This document shows, piece after piece, positions 48,055 through 58,483 of a stretch of DNA of 64,000 nucleotides (position 1 is its first letter; every line of letters begins with the position of its first letter). The translations under genes were made by a program, and so were the position numbers. The stretch lies in the NCBI GenBank assembly GCA_015039365.1, contig WION01000003.1, positions 310,001 to 374,000 of the forward strand, given 5' to 3'. The notes under the pieces were generated by a model, which ran no database searches, had not been told where the DNA came from, and was given only the letters and a program-made list of their open reading frames with translations. Origin of the DNA: Amanita rubescens. Taxonomy: Eukaryota; Basidiomycota; Agaricomycetes; Agaricales; Amanitaceae.

Positions 48055-48795
48055 CTATCTATCTTCCGCCCATTCCTGCAAAGACATGTGTCAGTACTCA
48101 TAAATTTTATGACATTGTAAACACTAACGTTCTCCTTCTTGATTTGAGCCTATCGAGCGGGTGTGAGATAATCCGTTGCCTAAATTTAAACTAAGACCTA
48201 CCTCTTCTTCTGGCGTGAAGTCGTTTACAATATTGAAGAGCTTGCGAATCTCTTCGGGTGTCTTGCCCTTGATCATATTAGCAACGGTTTTACACCCAAC
48301 GTCTCTAAGGGGGATTTAAGAGAAGACTGGTCATGATAGGAGCCGAACCTACAGCAGTGGCTTGATGTCGAGGTAGTTTGCAGCTAGGATGATCTCGAAC
48401 AGCATCTCCTGATCAACAGTGATAAATTTCTGGTCCCATTCACTGATTTCCGTCGAGCGTTTGCGGGTATCGTCTTGATTCTGGTCAGCATCTGCCGAAG
48501 GCAGTGGCTCGCCGCGGTGGTGCTCGCAGTATTCGAGAACCTAGGAGACACGTTCAGATTATCGAACATCTAATTTTCTGCCGATTACCTTCTTCATTAC
48601 GCTAGAAGACACGTTTGGAAGAGGAATTGGTTGGTCCGACTCGCCAACATCTGAGCGACGCTATCAAAAGGGGGTCACTTGGAAAATAAAGTTAGTCAGC
48701 GGACCTTCCAGCATGTTCTTGATGAGAACACTGCGCTCGACGACCTCCCTGTCGGCAGTGAAACGCTCATTATCAGAAGTAACAAGGACAACCAT
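48055..48795 (-). CDS. SKP1: SKP1, SCF ubiquitin ligase adaptor
   Basis: Links F-box proteins to cullin-1 in SCF ubiquitin ligases. It starts [19 protein letters not shown] (the BTB/POZ-like fold), then [37 protein letters not shown], an acidic loop, [41 protein letters not shown] (F-box binding) and [33 protein letters not shown], the standard C-terminus. Introns are clean, and the penultimate coding exon is only 21 nt. Length matches the family (about 160 residues). The start is 137 bp from that of the divergent bL27m gene. With the F-box genes of this window it forms the only obvious functional link among neighbours. Confidence 0.96.
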
Positions 48796-48932
48796 TTTGC
48801 AGATGAAGATGAGGAGACAAGACAAGCGTGACTGCAAATCGCTGAAAGGGCTGCCAAGTATATGTAATGGCCGGCGATAGCCGAGAACCCCAAGTATGGT
48901 AATTGTGTGATACAGTACGGTACACTTCCGCT
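48796..48932. promoter_or_regulatory. 137-bp bidirectional promoter between SKP1 and bL27m
   Basis: The two start codons point away from each other with only 137 bp between them, so both transcription starts and 5' UTRs must fit here or overlap. No TATA box is evident. The genes (ubiquitin ligase adaptor and mitochondrial ribosomal protein) are both housekeeping. Confidence 0.55.
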
Positions 48933-49528
48933 ATGACTTTCTTGTTCCGTTGCCTTAACGTCGCCAGGAGTCCATTTTCTTTTCTCGGTGAATTGAACAC
49001 GCTTTTGTTTAATATATCAATAATACCCTGACCATTGTTAATAAGGTGTTGGATCTATACGGACCGCCACGAAGCGCGCCGGAGGGACCGTTCACAACCA
49101 TGGTGGGTCCCCTGGTAAGCGTCTCGGTATCAAAAAATTTTCTGGTAAGCACCTCTTTTATGCACGAGACGCTTATTGACCTTCCATAGACCAATATGTG
49201 ATTCCTGGAAACATTATTGTGCGACAACGTGGCACGCTTTTCCATCCTGGTCAACATGTTCGTAACTAGTCCGCTAAGCTCGTGCACAAAGTCTAATTGG
49301 TTGCAGGTTAAAATGGGCCGCGATCAAACAATTTACGCAACAGTGCCAGGTTTTGTTCGCTTCTACAAAGAAAAGTGGATGCATGGCCAAAGGAGATTTG
49401 TGGGTGTGGTGCTGGAGCGTGGTGAAGTCCTTCCTCGTGACGAAAAGACTCGTGGACGCAGTCGTCATTTCGGGCTAGTGAATCTGAATGAGTTCAACAC
49501 ATCAGAACGGACATCCATAACCGATTAA
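48933..49528 (+). CDS. MRP7: mitochondrial large ribosomal subunit protein bL27m
   Basis: A component of the mitochondrial 54S subunit near the peptidyl-transferase centre. Four exons (48933-48987, 49046-49144, 49190-49257, 49307-49528) give 147 residues. MTFLFRCLNVARSPFSF is a basic, hydrophobic presequence. The bL27 core reads RTATKRAGGTVHNHGGSPGK, KRLGIKKF, DQYVIPGNIIVRQRGTLFHPG, then KMGRDQTIYATVPGFVRFYK, RFVGVVLERGEVLPRDE and GRSRHFGLVNL. It is shorter than yeast Mrp7, lacking the long C-terminal extension. The third intron uses a GTTCGT donor. Confidence 0.93.
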
Positions 49529-49654
49529 CGCGCGGGCGGTCAGGATCATGTTCCCGAGTCATCTAGTGTCACCGAAGTGACTCTTCTATTACCATACAAG
49601 TCCGCAGTAGAACAGATTCTAATATTAGTGCAACGTAATCAGACTGGAACTATC

Positions 49655-50564
49655 ATGCCGACTTCGAAGCCCATCCTTACCATCACGCCGCTCAAGTATC
49701 CAGGTATGGTATCAACTTTCCGTAATCCAGATTCTTGAATAAGATTTTCTGTTAGACATCCCTTCTGAATCGGCTATCATAGCTGAGGGACGTGAACTCA
49801 TTGACTCTACAACTTCATGGAAAAAGGGGAAAACATATTATAAGAAGGTCGAGACGTATAGCCGGTCCAAGCGGCCTGGCGATGACGCCCCATGGTATTG
49901 TCGCACCAGCGTTCACTCCCCGGAGGAGGCGGCTTTCGATCATTTTTGGGACAAGTTGGGCCGCAACAAAGCCACTAATGAACAACAGCAAGTCTATTAC
50001 ATACTGTTTCGCGGACGGTAATTGACCTGACCTCTGATAGATATATCCCCGAAATTAGCAAGGTTACCAAAGTGAAGGCCCTGTCAGAAAACGCGCAAAT
50101 CTGGACCATGCACTACACGTTTCCATCACCGTTGTCTCCCCGTGTTTTCACCGTACTGCAGGTGACCCAACTATACGACCAAAGTTCCCCACGTTCAGGG
50201 TGTGTAAAACCGGTATACTATATTCTGCTAAATTACTGAACGGCTTCTGTACAGTTTAATTATTTCCGTCCCTGTTGATCTTTCCGGTCAGGATGATCTA
50301 TCCAAACTGGAGGAGAAGGGGGTTCGAGGTCGATATGTGAGCGTCGAGCGCCTTTTGGAACTGGAAAACGGGAGTATCGAATGGAGGATGGCGACGTCGG
50401 GCAACTCAGGCGGTCTTCTCCCGGGTCTCCTAACGAACAGCATGATGTCAAGCGCCATAGCGAAGGTAAGCCCATTTCCTTTATTCGTTGGGGTCAACCA
50501 AGTTACAATCAATAATCAGGATGTGCCTCACTTTTTTGACTGGTTCCGTGATTTACCGAAGTAG
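49655..50564 (+). CDS. DUF3074 (START-like) protein
   Basis: Function unknown. The DUF3074 fold belongs to the START/Bet v1-like superfamily, whose members often bind lipids. Five exons (49655-49703, 49756-49987, 50041-50199, 50255-50465, 50520-50564) give 231 residues. Family-like segments are APWYCRTSVHSPEEAAFDHF, YIPEISKVTKVKALSENAQI, WTMHYTFPSPLSPRVFTVLQ, VRGRYVSVERLLEL and the C-terminal DVPHFFDWF. The first 50 residues contain TSWKKGKTYYKKVETYSR. The second intron (49988-50040) uses a canonical GC donor, GCAAGT. The GT-donor alternative four bases later breaks the frame. No membrane helix is seen. Confidence 0.8.
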
Positions 50565-51057
50565 GAACCTTCATGTCCGTGTACAAAATTTTTATCTTCC
50601 TCGAACCTGAAAACGTGTTCAAGGCCACCCTATTTCCTTGTATCAGCGTGCAATTGTTTAATTTGTTACCCGTGTCAATTCCGCGCGACCACATGTTTCT
50701 TTTGTAAAAGAGACTCATAATTATACAATACAACTTAATTTTTTTGCGATTCTTCACAGTTCTTTCAGCGTTCAATATTCATGCCCGAACACGCAGCCAT
50801 GACCGTCTTTATGTGCTGATGTGGGAGCGGATCTCAAGCGAATTGCTGATTATGTTAAACAATAGTAGATAAATACCTTGGACTTTCGGCGTCCAAAAGA
50901 CACCTCCAAACCGAAACATTGAATTTGGCGATCATACGGCTAATGCTACAATGTAAATCCGTATGGCTTATTTTTTGTCCTATGCTTGCGATCCTTACGG
51001 TGATAGATAAGATAAGATCCAAATGTGATAGACGAGTGACAGTCACGTCTCTCACCC
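50565..51057. other. intergenic region
   Basis: AT-rich, with no open frame of note. It holds the 3' flank of the DUF3074 gene and the promoter of the gene at 51058. Confidence 0.5.
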
Positions 51058-52212
51058 ATGCCAGCATCCTCAAGCGAAAGTACTCAGCAAGTTAACGACC
51101 TTCTCCATACCCTCAGGTAAGGTCAGTCCATTCAGATCCTTCATAATCTGTTTAAGCGCTTTCTCCTCAGAGGTGAACAATTTCGGCGTGCACAAAATGC
51201 CAAGGGTTCCAGAATGCATCTCAACTCGTTATCATTACCCAGCAATAGAAACCTTCCACCCATTTTCAGGAAGATACGTTCCGACACAGATCCAACGGAG
51301 GCTTTTGCTTCTCTTGGATTGGTTTCAGACCCAAGAACTGGCACGCCATCAGTCGGCGCCCGATCATATGCCGGACCGGGGCCTCCCAAGAGTTGGATAC
51401 GCCCGGCGGAACAAGACGTTCAAGATACCCCAGAATGGCGCGAAGAAGCCTTATCTCTTATTTTCTCTCGCATTCCTGATGCACCCTCCAATCGTCCCAA
51501 CAGACCAGAGCAGCAGAAGCAACTATCAGTACCGTCACTCGCCCTTGTATGCTTACGACGTTTACTTTCTTTGACATTGCCGTCAGAGTTTATCCAACAT
51601 GTCGTGCCCTACTTACCTTCTCACTTGCGTCGTGACCTCGTGAGAGATGCCGCCGTTCGCTCACCGCTCCCTTCTTCGTCGCTTTTCTCGTTGTTTGGGA
51701 AGGAAGGCCATGTGTCGGGTGAACTTCTCATCGTTGGACCGGCTGCGTCTTTGCCGGAAGGATATTTTCTGCGGAACTCCCCTACCACTGGCCACGATGC
51801 TGCAGAGATGTCATCAAGCAATGACGCCGAAGAAGATCAGGCGGACGACTGGGAAGCAGAGGGAGACACTCCCGAGTTTCTGAGTACTTTCATTCTACTA
51901 TCTACCCCACTATCATCATCTGCATTATTGCGCCTTCCACTAACTATTACGGATATGGCGCTCATTCATTTACCATTTTCTATAGCATTGCATAGGTTAC
52001 CTGGTATATGCCCACTGTTGGAAGTTCTGGATCTTTCATTCAATGTTTGGTTAGCGGAAGGCTCGCAGGACGGGCAGAAAATTTTAAATAGTGTTGACTG
52101 GCGTCGGTGGAATTATCTACGGATATTAGGGCTTAGAGGCTGTTATATACCCGATGGTATGATAGTCAAGTTGAACAAGGGTAGGTGGGATGATGTACAT
52201 GTTATACAATAA
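51058..52212 (+). CDS. conserved protein with a C-terminal LRR-like segment
   Basis: No function can be given. Two exons (51058-51116, 51171-52212) give 366 residues. The N-terminal half is polar (MPASSSESTQQVNDLLHTLR, FRKIRSDTDPTEAFASLG). The middle has LVCLRRLLSLTLPSEFIQHVVPYLPSHLRRDLVRDAAV, F-box-like in its helix pattern but without a clear consensus, and an acidic loop. The C-terminus reads ITDMALIHLPFSIAL, GICPLLEVLDLSFNVW and WNYLRILGLRGCYIPDG, the LxxLDLS and LxxLGLxxC spacing of leucine-rich repeats. The 3' 356 bases (from 51857) lie within a tandem duplication whose second copy is broken, so this copy keeps the functional end. Confidence 0.72.
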
Positions 52213-52731
52213 ACAAACAAACTCGACGTCGCTGGTATTCAGAGACTATGGACGCTGGTGCCACGCCAATTCAAGATAGCGTGCAGCGGATACAGAGGGA
52301 GACACTCCCGAGTTTTTGAGCACTTTCATATACCCCATCATCTGCATTGTTGCGCCTTCCACTAACTATTACGGATATGGCGCCCATTCATTTACCATTT
52401 TCTATACCATTGTATAGGTTACCCAGTAAATGCCCACTATTGTAAGTTCTGGCAATGCTTGGTTAGCAAAAGGCTCGTAGGACGGGTAGAAAAATCTAAA
52501 TATAGTGTTGACTGGAGTCGGTGGAATCATCTACGGATATCAGGGCTTAGAGGCTGTTATATACCTGATGTATGATAGTCAAATTGAACAAGGGTAGGCG
52601 GGATGATACATGTTATACAATAGAGCAACGAACTCGACGTCGCTGGTATACATAGCCTACAGTACAACGATTGATAGTAATGATACTCTAACAGATCTAG
52701 CTGGGTTTACGCCAATTCAAGATAGCGTGCA
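51857..52731. repeat. tandem duplication of two convergent gene ends (copies 51857-52285 and 52293-52731)
   Basis: Two direct copies of about 430 bp are visible. Each begins CAGAGGGAGACACTCCCGAG, continues through the 3' end of the conserved gene (TTGCGCCTTCCACTAACTAT, GGGCTTAGAGGCTGTTATAT, ACTCGACGTCGCTGGTAT) and ends ACGCCAATTCAAGATAGCGT. The last segment is the antisense of the final exon of the glutamine synthetase-like gene. The copies differ by scattered substitutions and several small deletions, so the event is not recent. Copy 1 serves the left gene, and its synthetase exon has lost the stop codon. Copy 2 serves the right gene, and its left-gene part is frame-broken. Confidence 0.9.
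52293..52655 (+). pseudogene. broken second copy of the 3' end of the gene at 51058
   Basis: It is parallel to 51857-52240 but lacks several short stretches (for example the CTACTATCTACCCCACT segment and ATCTTTCATTCA) and carries base changes, so no reading frame is maintained. It has no start or promoter of its own. It is the leftover of the tandem duplication. Confidence 0.85.
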
Positions 52732-54869
52732 ACTATATAGTCGACGCCGTTCAATCAAAGGTACGAGTAATGTATCATTTCACTCACTTTCCCAGTCAGT
52801 CACAGCTTTATTCCAAACGCCAACTTCGTGCTCTCGAGTTCCGCCATAATGGTTCACGAAATCATCGCCAATCACTTCTCTGGCGATGCTGTTAGGCTTC
52901 ATCATTTGTTCCGTCGCCGCTTGGAGAGATGTAGCTAGCATCTTAACCTTCAGCGAGACGTTAGTCATCCGTACGTCCCGACCAATGGAAAATTCACCTT
53001 TCCGGTAAGTTTATCTTGAGGACTCAGTTGATTGATCGGAGGACCGGGTAGCGGCAACTTCTTCTGGATGCCTCTCAAGCCCAGAGCGAAGATAGCACTC
53101 AAGGCAAAATGCGGGTTCATATCTGCTCCCGGCACACGTACCTCGAAACGTGTGGCAGGTAAAGGTACGGAAGGAGGCGATATAATGCGGATGGAAGCAG
53201 CTCTGGAATCATATCCATACGTAACTGCGTTGGGAGCCCAGAAGGCCTCACCACCAACAAGCCTTTTATATCCGTTGATCGTCGGCACGAGCTGCGTGGA
53301 ACAATTGTGAATGGATTTCCGAGAAAGTGGAAGTATTTACCATGGGCAAGACTTTGTGAAAGTATTAGAAACGTAGTAAATTGTTAGCCAAGGCGTACCA
53401 TCAGTGATTCCATCCAAGATACCAGAGAGGAACCACTCTGCTTCTTGGCTAATAAATTTAGTATCCTCATAAGTAGCATTAACTCGGCCACCGCTCTCGA
53501 GCTCTGACTGAGAGATCGCGAATATATTCTTCCCGTCAGAGTTTCTCAACGAGACGTGAACGTGTCTTCGGTGTCCGGATCAGTGAAGAGGTGTCATTCG
53601 CCGAGAGCAGTTGCTTACCCGCTGCATCCCGGTAACTACATAGGTGTGAAATATATTTGGAAAAGTGCCATTATAAAGGGACAGCACACTTACGTTTTCC
53701 CATGGCTTCGCCATGAAACTTGGTAGCACGCCATGTTTCATTCCCAAACTCTTTGCTGTGAACTTGAAGAGGGTGGCATTATCGGCCATGCGCTGAACAT
53801 TGGTGTAAGCCAAAGCTGTCTCAAATACACCAGGCCCTGTTTCTGTGTCTGATAAAGACGATGCGTCAGAAGCAGATATTTTATTTGTGTGGACATACGG
53901 TGTCCTTCGATATCTATACCGAACTTGAGGCCCTCGTCAAAAATTTCCTGAAAATATTTCTTGTTTAACTGTGGTCTCAATAAAGAGTAGCCATGCACTT
54001 TGGCATGTTAGTTTGGGCCCAGATTCAGGGCAATTTGTGCCTTACTTCCTGGCGTGAGTGGTTGCAGGTCACGGAACCCTTTCGCCGCCAGTGCCTGTGG
54101 AGTTTCTAAAAGGGGCATTCACAAAGCAATCCTGCTGCTTATTCACTCAACTTACCGTTGAAATTGAAGTACTAGCGCTAATGTTATTCGATGCTCGTAA
54201 CATTGTGAAATAAAGTATACCTCATATTCAATACCCGCGAAGCAAGCTAGACCACAGCTAGAGGCACGCTCGCTGATGATCTTCAGAATCCCCCTGGGGT
54301 CCACGACAAGCGATTTCCTGGTATCGGGGTCTAGGAACGAAACAAGAAACAATGGGACATTATCTTCCCATGGTATCCGACGATATGTCGATAGGTCTAT
54401 AGATGCGATAATGTCCCGATAGCCATTAGCTCTATTAGAGACCAGTAATTCTTTGGAATAGACGGCATCGTGTATATCCCACCCACTATGGACGTGGTCG
54501 GTCAGGGTCGCAGACGATCAGAAACGGGGCTCACAATACGACACTACAGAAACCAAACCCATCGGCTGATGCGGCGCTTAGAAACTTATCCTTCGACTAC
54601 GCAGATAATGTCACGGCGACTACAACAAGGGAATGCGAGATGGATACCATGTATTTGCCGCGAAGGACGCCATCGACTGGAGCATATCTGTCAGTTGACA
54701 GCGGCACGCGAGAAATCTCAATAAAGGTCCGTACCGTCGATACCTGAGCCCTCGGAGCTTTTGAAAGTTTGACAGAATTGAGGACAGGCTTACCAGCGAC
54801 CTTGACTTTATTGTCATCTTTCAGGCACTCGAGGAGATCTTGGGTTGTAGTCGGCGGCTGTCCGGCCAT
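52707..54869 (-). CDS. glutamine synthetase-like enzyme (type I/FluG-like branch)
   Basis: An ATP-dependent amide or amine ligase of the glutamine synthetase fold. The substrate of this eukaryotic branch is often not glutamate. Visible landmarks are VAGIDVDGVLRGKYMSKDKF, CLACFAGIEYEYFNFNE, FGIDIEGHHTETGPGVFETA (metal-binding Glu and His), GCSGHVHVSL, LPMLVPTINGYKRLVGGEAFWAPN, SRAASIRIISPP and FEVRVPGADMNPHFALSAIF (adenylation-loop region). The protein starts MAGQPPTTTQDLLECLK and ends WEIARYLELA. At least eleven introns, all in frame, are needed. The last coding exon (52707-52732, 26 nt) lies inside a tandem duplication. It is not the type II GLN1 enzyme, which would be shorter and lacks this N-terminus. 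Confidence 0.88.
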
Positions 54870-55071
54870 TGGAGTGGGTCTAGGAGCGATGATGTAAGAA
54901 TTGAAATATTGCTGTGATCTAGATCACACCAACCTCCATAACTAATAATGCTAGGCACCATTACCTTTATTCGCCCAAGCCACCACCACCTTGACAGGTC
55001 AATTTTTCGCTTCCCGCTTTACAACTCACAGTGACACTGAACCACCCGCAGGTACATGTCTGCTCAACAGC

Positions 55072-56288
55072 ATGGGTTCTACTGCTCTGGCCGTAGATCC
55101 ACCTAAGCGCACCTTGCCCGAGCTAGTACCACCAGAAATCTGGCAAAAAATCTTTCGCTATGCAGTACAACTGCCCGGTGCATACTCCCATACAGATGTT
55201 GACGGGTTCATAGCATTTACACGCGATCAATACGGTATATGCGCACAAACCCGCTTTAAGGCCGTCATGAGCACAAAGCTGGCCCTCAGCTCGGTGTGTC
55301 CCACCTGGAATGCCATGATGATGCGGCACATGTTCGAATACATCCTACTCGAGAGTGGACTACAGGCCCTCCGTGTCGCGGACGCATTTGCCAAGCACGC
55401 ATCAACCGCATGGGACAAATCCAGCTGCCATCCAGCCAGGTGGACCACCCGACTCGAGATTGCCCTTGACGGCGCACATACATGGACCCAGGAACATTCA
55501 CTGGCCCTTGCCTATATCATTAAAAGCTGTCCCAATCTCATCTCCTTCTCTACCGCGTTCTGTACTGAAGATCCACCTATACTTGACAGCCTGCCCGTCA
55601 TCTCCGCACTTGCCGAGTCGTCTAGCGTGAAACGAGTGGAGCTCAAGACTGATCTTCCCTCGCTAAAAGTAATCACCACCGCATTGTCTCAGTCGTTGGA
55701 AATGGTCTGGCTTCTCCCATCCCGCCGGGCATCCGAAGATCATGACCCATGGACTTGTCATCTCCCCAATCTTCATACTTTTGTATCCCATTTTCAATTT
55801 GGTCGCGTTTTGGATCATTTGGAACTTCCGTCACTTGACACACTCATCATCAGTGACACATGCGATCGCGCCTCCATGATCAGCAAAGGCGGACGTCATC
55901 TGCAATACTTGTCTGTTTCCGACGTTGCAATCACCCTTACCTTTATTACCCATGTGCCAGAATCTGTTGACGTTGGCCATCAACTTCCATGAAGTCACGT
56001 TGAGAAACTTTACCTCTTTATTCAAAAACGTGATCTTGTCGAAAGTCCAACGTTTGGTATTAGAAGGGAATAGCGACACGGATCTTTCAGTGGTGGTTCA
56101 CCGCAAAACCTGCTAGACACACGGAGTGTCTTCGTAAAAATCTCGCTTCGTTCGCATCGGCAGAGACATTTCCGAACCTGCGGAATGTGCAGCTGGTGTT
56201 ACCGCTTTCTATGGAGAGGATCTCCCATGATCCATCTGCTCGATGTAATTGGTGGTCTACTATGGTCATCGTGGTTCATCTCTTGTAA
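55072..56288 (+). CDS. F-box/LRR-like protein, two frame breaks near the 3' end
   Basis: A possible SCF substrate adaptor of the kind expanded in basidiomycetes. It starts MGSTALAVDPPKRTLPELVP. The F-box-like segment is LVPPEIWQKIFRYAVQLP, an insert with TRDQYGICAQTRFKAVM follows, then KLALSSVCPTWNAMM, which matches the SLVCKxWxxL helix. The rest has leucine-rich-repeat-like spacing (LAYIIKSCPNLISFS, LHTFVSHFQFGRVLDHLELPSLDTL). From 55072 to about 55930 it is one open exon. It then continues as LLPMCQNLLTLAINFHEV and, after about 56098, as CLRKNLASFASAETFPNLRNVQLVLPLS, each one frame further on. One extra base at each site would explain both shifts. The end at 56288 is therefore provisional. 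Confidence 0.65.
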
Positions 56289-56498
56289 CACGCGAGGGAT
56301 CACCGTGGAAACTGCATATCGCTCTCAACAATGGTCCGCCAATCAGTGGCAGCCGTTCCGGATTACGCTCTGAAATCAATTCACGCTTTGCTTTGTCGAA
56401 TTAGCACCCAATACCCTCGTATATGCTGTATCATTAAAGAACTGCTTCGAAAGCACATGTATTCTGATGTACGTCGCATACTCTGTGTGGACTGTAAA

Positions 56499-57257
56499 TT
56501 ATGTACCATCATTGCGTCTCGGTCGATTAAATTTTGGCAACATTTCCCGCAGATACTCGACATGTTTCCGTCTGAGATCAGGCTTCTTGTACTTTACCTC
56601 GTCCGCTCCACTTCCGTCTCTCTGCGGAGGGCCCGTATACCACCGTATAATCCTCCAGCACTTCGTCCTCCGTTGGTGCAAGGAGACATCCAGCACCTAT
56701 GATGCAGAAGGACGATATCCGCACTGTGTGGTGGACGCGCGATCGCGTTGACATGGTGTTGAAGTTTCCAACCGCAGGTGAATCAACGCCTGCCAGGCAA
56801 AGCAACACGTTAACTTTCTAACGGTCTGTAAGCCTTGCTCTACTCACGACACCCAATCTCGAACAGATTATCGTCGCCTATTCGCATGACTTCTTTCCTC
56901 CTACGTCCGTATTTTAGCCCTTCTAGCGATATATAAGGGACGGAAGACTCCTCACCTGTTAACGATAATAACGCCCTCCTCGATGATACAATTTGACCCA
57001 ATTATGATTGGGCCTACAATTGCGTATATAGTAGCTTTGGGGTGTACCATGGTCCCTTATACAGCGGTTAGCGCCTGCAGAACAAGAAGTAGGACATGAC
57101 GTACCGGCACCGATGGTTATGTCTCCACGCAGCTCAACATCTTGGCATACAACCGCTTTAGAGTGTATTGTAAACTTGTCACGCCTGGTTTGAACATGAA
57201 GGATGTCAGTAAATCGCTGCTGAAAACGAGAGAGAAAAGACAACACGTTGGTGCCAT
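56499..57257 (-). CDS. dynactin subunit 6 (p27), left-handed beta-helix protein
   Basis: Part of the pointed-end complex of dynactin, the cofactor for dynein motility. The hexapeptide-repeat beta-helix is clear: IHSKAVVCQDVELRGDITIG, AGTMVHPKATIYAIVGPIII, GSNCIIEEGVIIVNR, MRIGDDNLFEIGC, AVGNFNTMSTRSRVHHTVRI, FCIIGAGCLLAPTEDE, then DYTVVYGPSAERRKWSGRG and a C-terminal helix HVEYLREMLPKFNR. Introns near 56820-56880, 56955-57050, 57100 and 57190-57245 are in frame, and the ATG at 57257 gives MAPTRDKFTIHS. One base must be dropped near 56580 (GAAGCCTGATC) to pass from KVQEA to DLRRKHVEYL. This last step keeps the family C-terminus and is probably a sequencing slip. Confidence 0.88.
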
Positions 57258-57341
57258 GCTGAATAGTGAAGCGCGTCACTATCACTAGTCGGAAGTCACA
57301 TCACTAATAACTTCCCGCCTTCCCCGACAGTTGATGCATTG

Positions 57342-58273
57342 ATGGACAAACCCGCGGCGTACACCGTCGCCCAAGGAACTTTTATTACATGCAAGTCCGT
57401 CTTTCTTTTCTCCAACCTCCACACGAGGGGGAAGAACCGCACACTAACTTTTTTTTTGCCAGCTGCCATAAGCGCGTTCTTAACAGGTGTATACGGGATT
57501 ATAACCTATCATCCAAAATGCGGCCTCCTAGCAGGCGCAGCGGCACTTAACAGCAGTGTCACCGCCGCAACATTTTTCAGTACGTGTCTGCGGTTTACTT
57601 TTCAACCGTACACGGTTATGACGTACTCACTTCACTTAGGTCTGCGCGAATACGCAATTAGTCCAATCCTCGTGCGCACCCTCCCATGGCCGCAATACGA
57701 ACGGAGAAAGCGAGAACTGGGACTTGCCACTGAACCCAACGGGATCCGTAACCCCGACGCGTCATCGACACCACAATTCTGGGCTGACAGACGAACACAT
57801 AACCTGCTCGACAGCGGGCTAAGTGGCGCAGCTACAGGCGGCATTATAAGAGGGTGGAAATGTACGTTCTATGTTCACCATATACGTCTAGAAACCTATT
57901 TCTGACCACCTCGATAGCTGGCTCAGCTGCTATCCTTCCGGGAGCGGTGACTGCCGCAACTATCTGCGTGTTATTGCAATATGCGGTGAACGAAGCCGGA
58001 ATCGCGAGGCTGAGATATATATCACGGCAAGACCAGGACCGTACATCAGCCACCCAACTGCCGGTCGACTCATCGATGCAGCATATATCCGCAACTGAGT
58101 CATCTCCAACAATTATGCAACGAATAATGCGCGTTATAGGAGTTCGGAAAATGACTGAGGATGAATATTTAGAGAAGATGAAAAAAACACGGGATCACCA
58201 CCTTCGGCGAATAGCAGAACTTGAACGGCGGCTTGAAGTGGAGCGCGGAAATGCTAAAAACAACGGACACTAA
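57342..58273 (+). CDS. Tim17/Tim22/Tim23-family-like membrane protein with C-terminal coiled coil
   Basis: Possibly a mitochondrial or peroxisomal membrane protein. Four exons (57342-57390, 57463-57579, 57640-57861, 57918-58273) give 247 residues. Small-residue-rich helices with Gly/Ala spacing are seen: FLTGVYGIITY, CGLLAGAAALNSSVTAATFF, LDSGLSGAATGGIIRGWKSG and SAAILPGAVTAATICVLLQYA. The segment LREYAISPILVRTLPWPQYERRK lies between the helix pairs. The tail (TEDEYLEKMKKTRDHHLRRIAELERRLEVE) is a predicted coiled coil. The first intron (57391-57462) is GC-AG with donor GCAAGT and is exactly 72 nt with no stop, so an unspliced form would stay in frame. Family assignment rests on helix pattern, not on a full motif. 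Confidence 0.62.
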
Positions 58274-58483
58274 CATTCAATGTTGGCTGGCCCGAAAAAT
58301 ACATTTATATAACCTCACATAGGCAACTTAATACAAAGGAATAAAATAATCCCGCTTAACCAACAACATTATGTGTTGGTCTGCGAAGAAAAAGTGAAAG
58401 AATCACCGAGAAATGAAACTATCTCAGGAGTCCCGCAAACAAGATAGTCCAAGGTCTAGTGTATCAGTGCACAGGAACCAACT

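Noticed and set aside
32361..48795. SKP1 plus F-box genes as a dedicated SCF gene cluster
   Set aside because: They are separated by unrelated housekeeping genes, and F-box genes are abundant in basidiomycetes, so proximity alone does not show a cluster.
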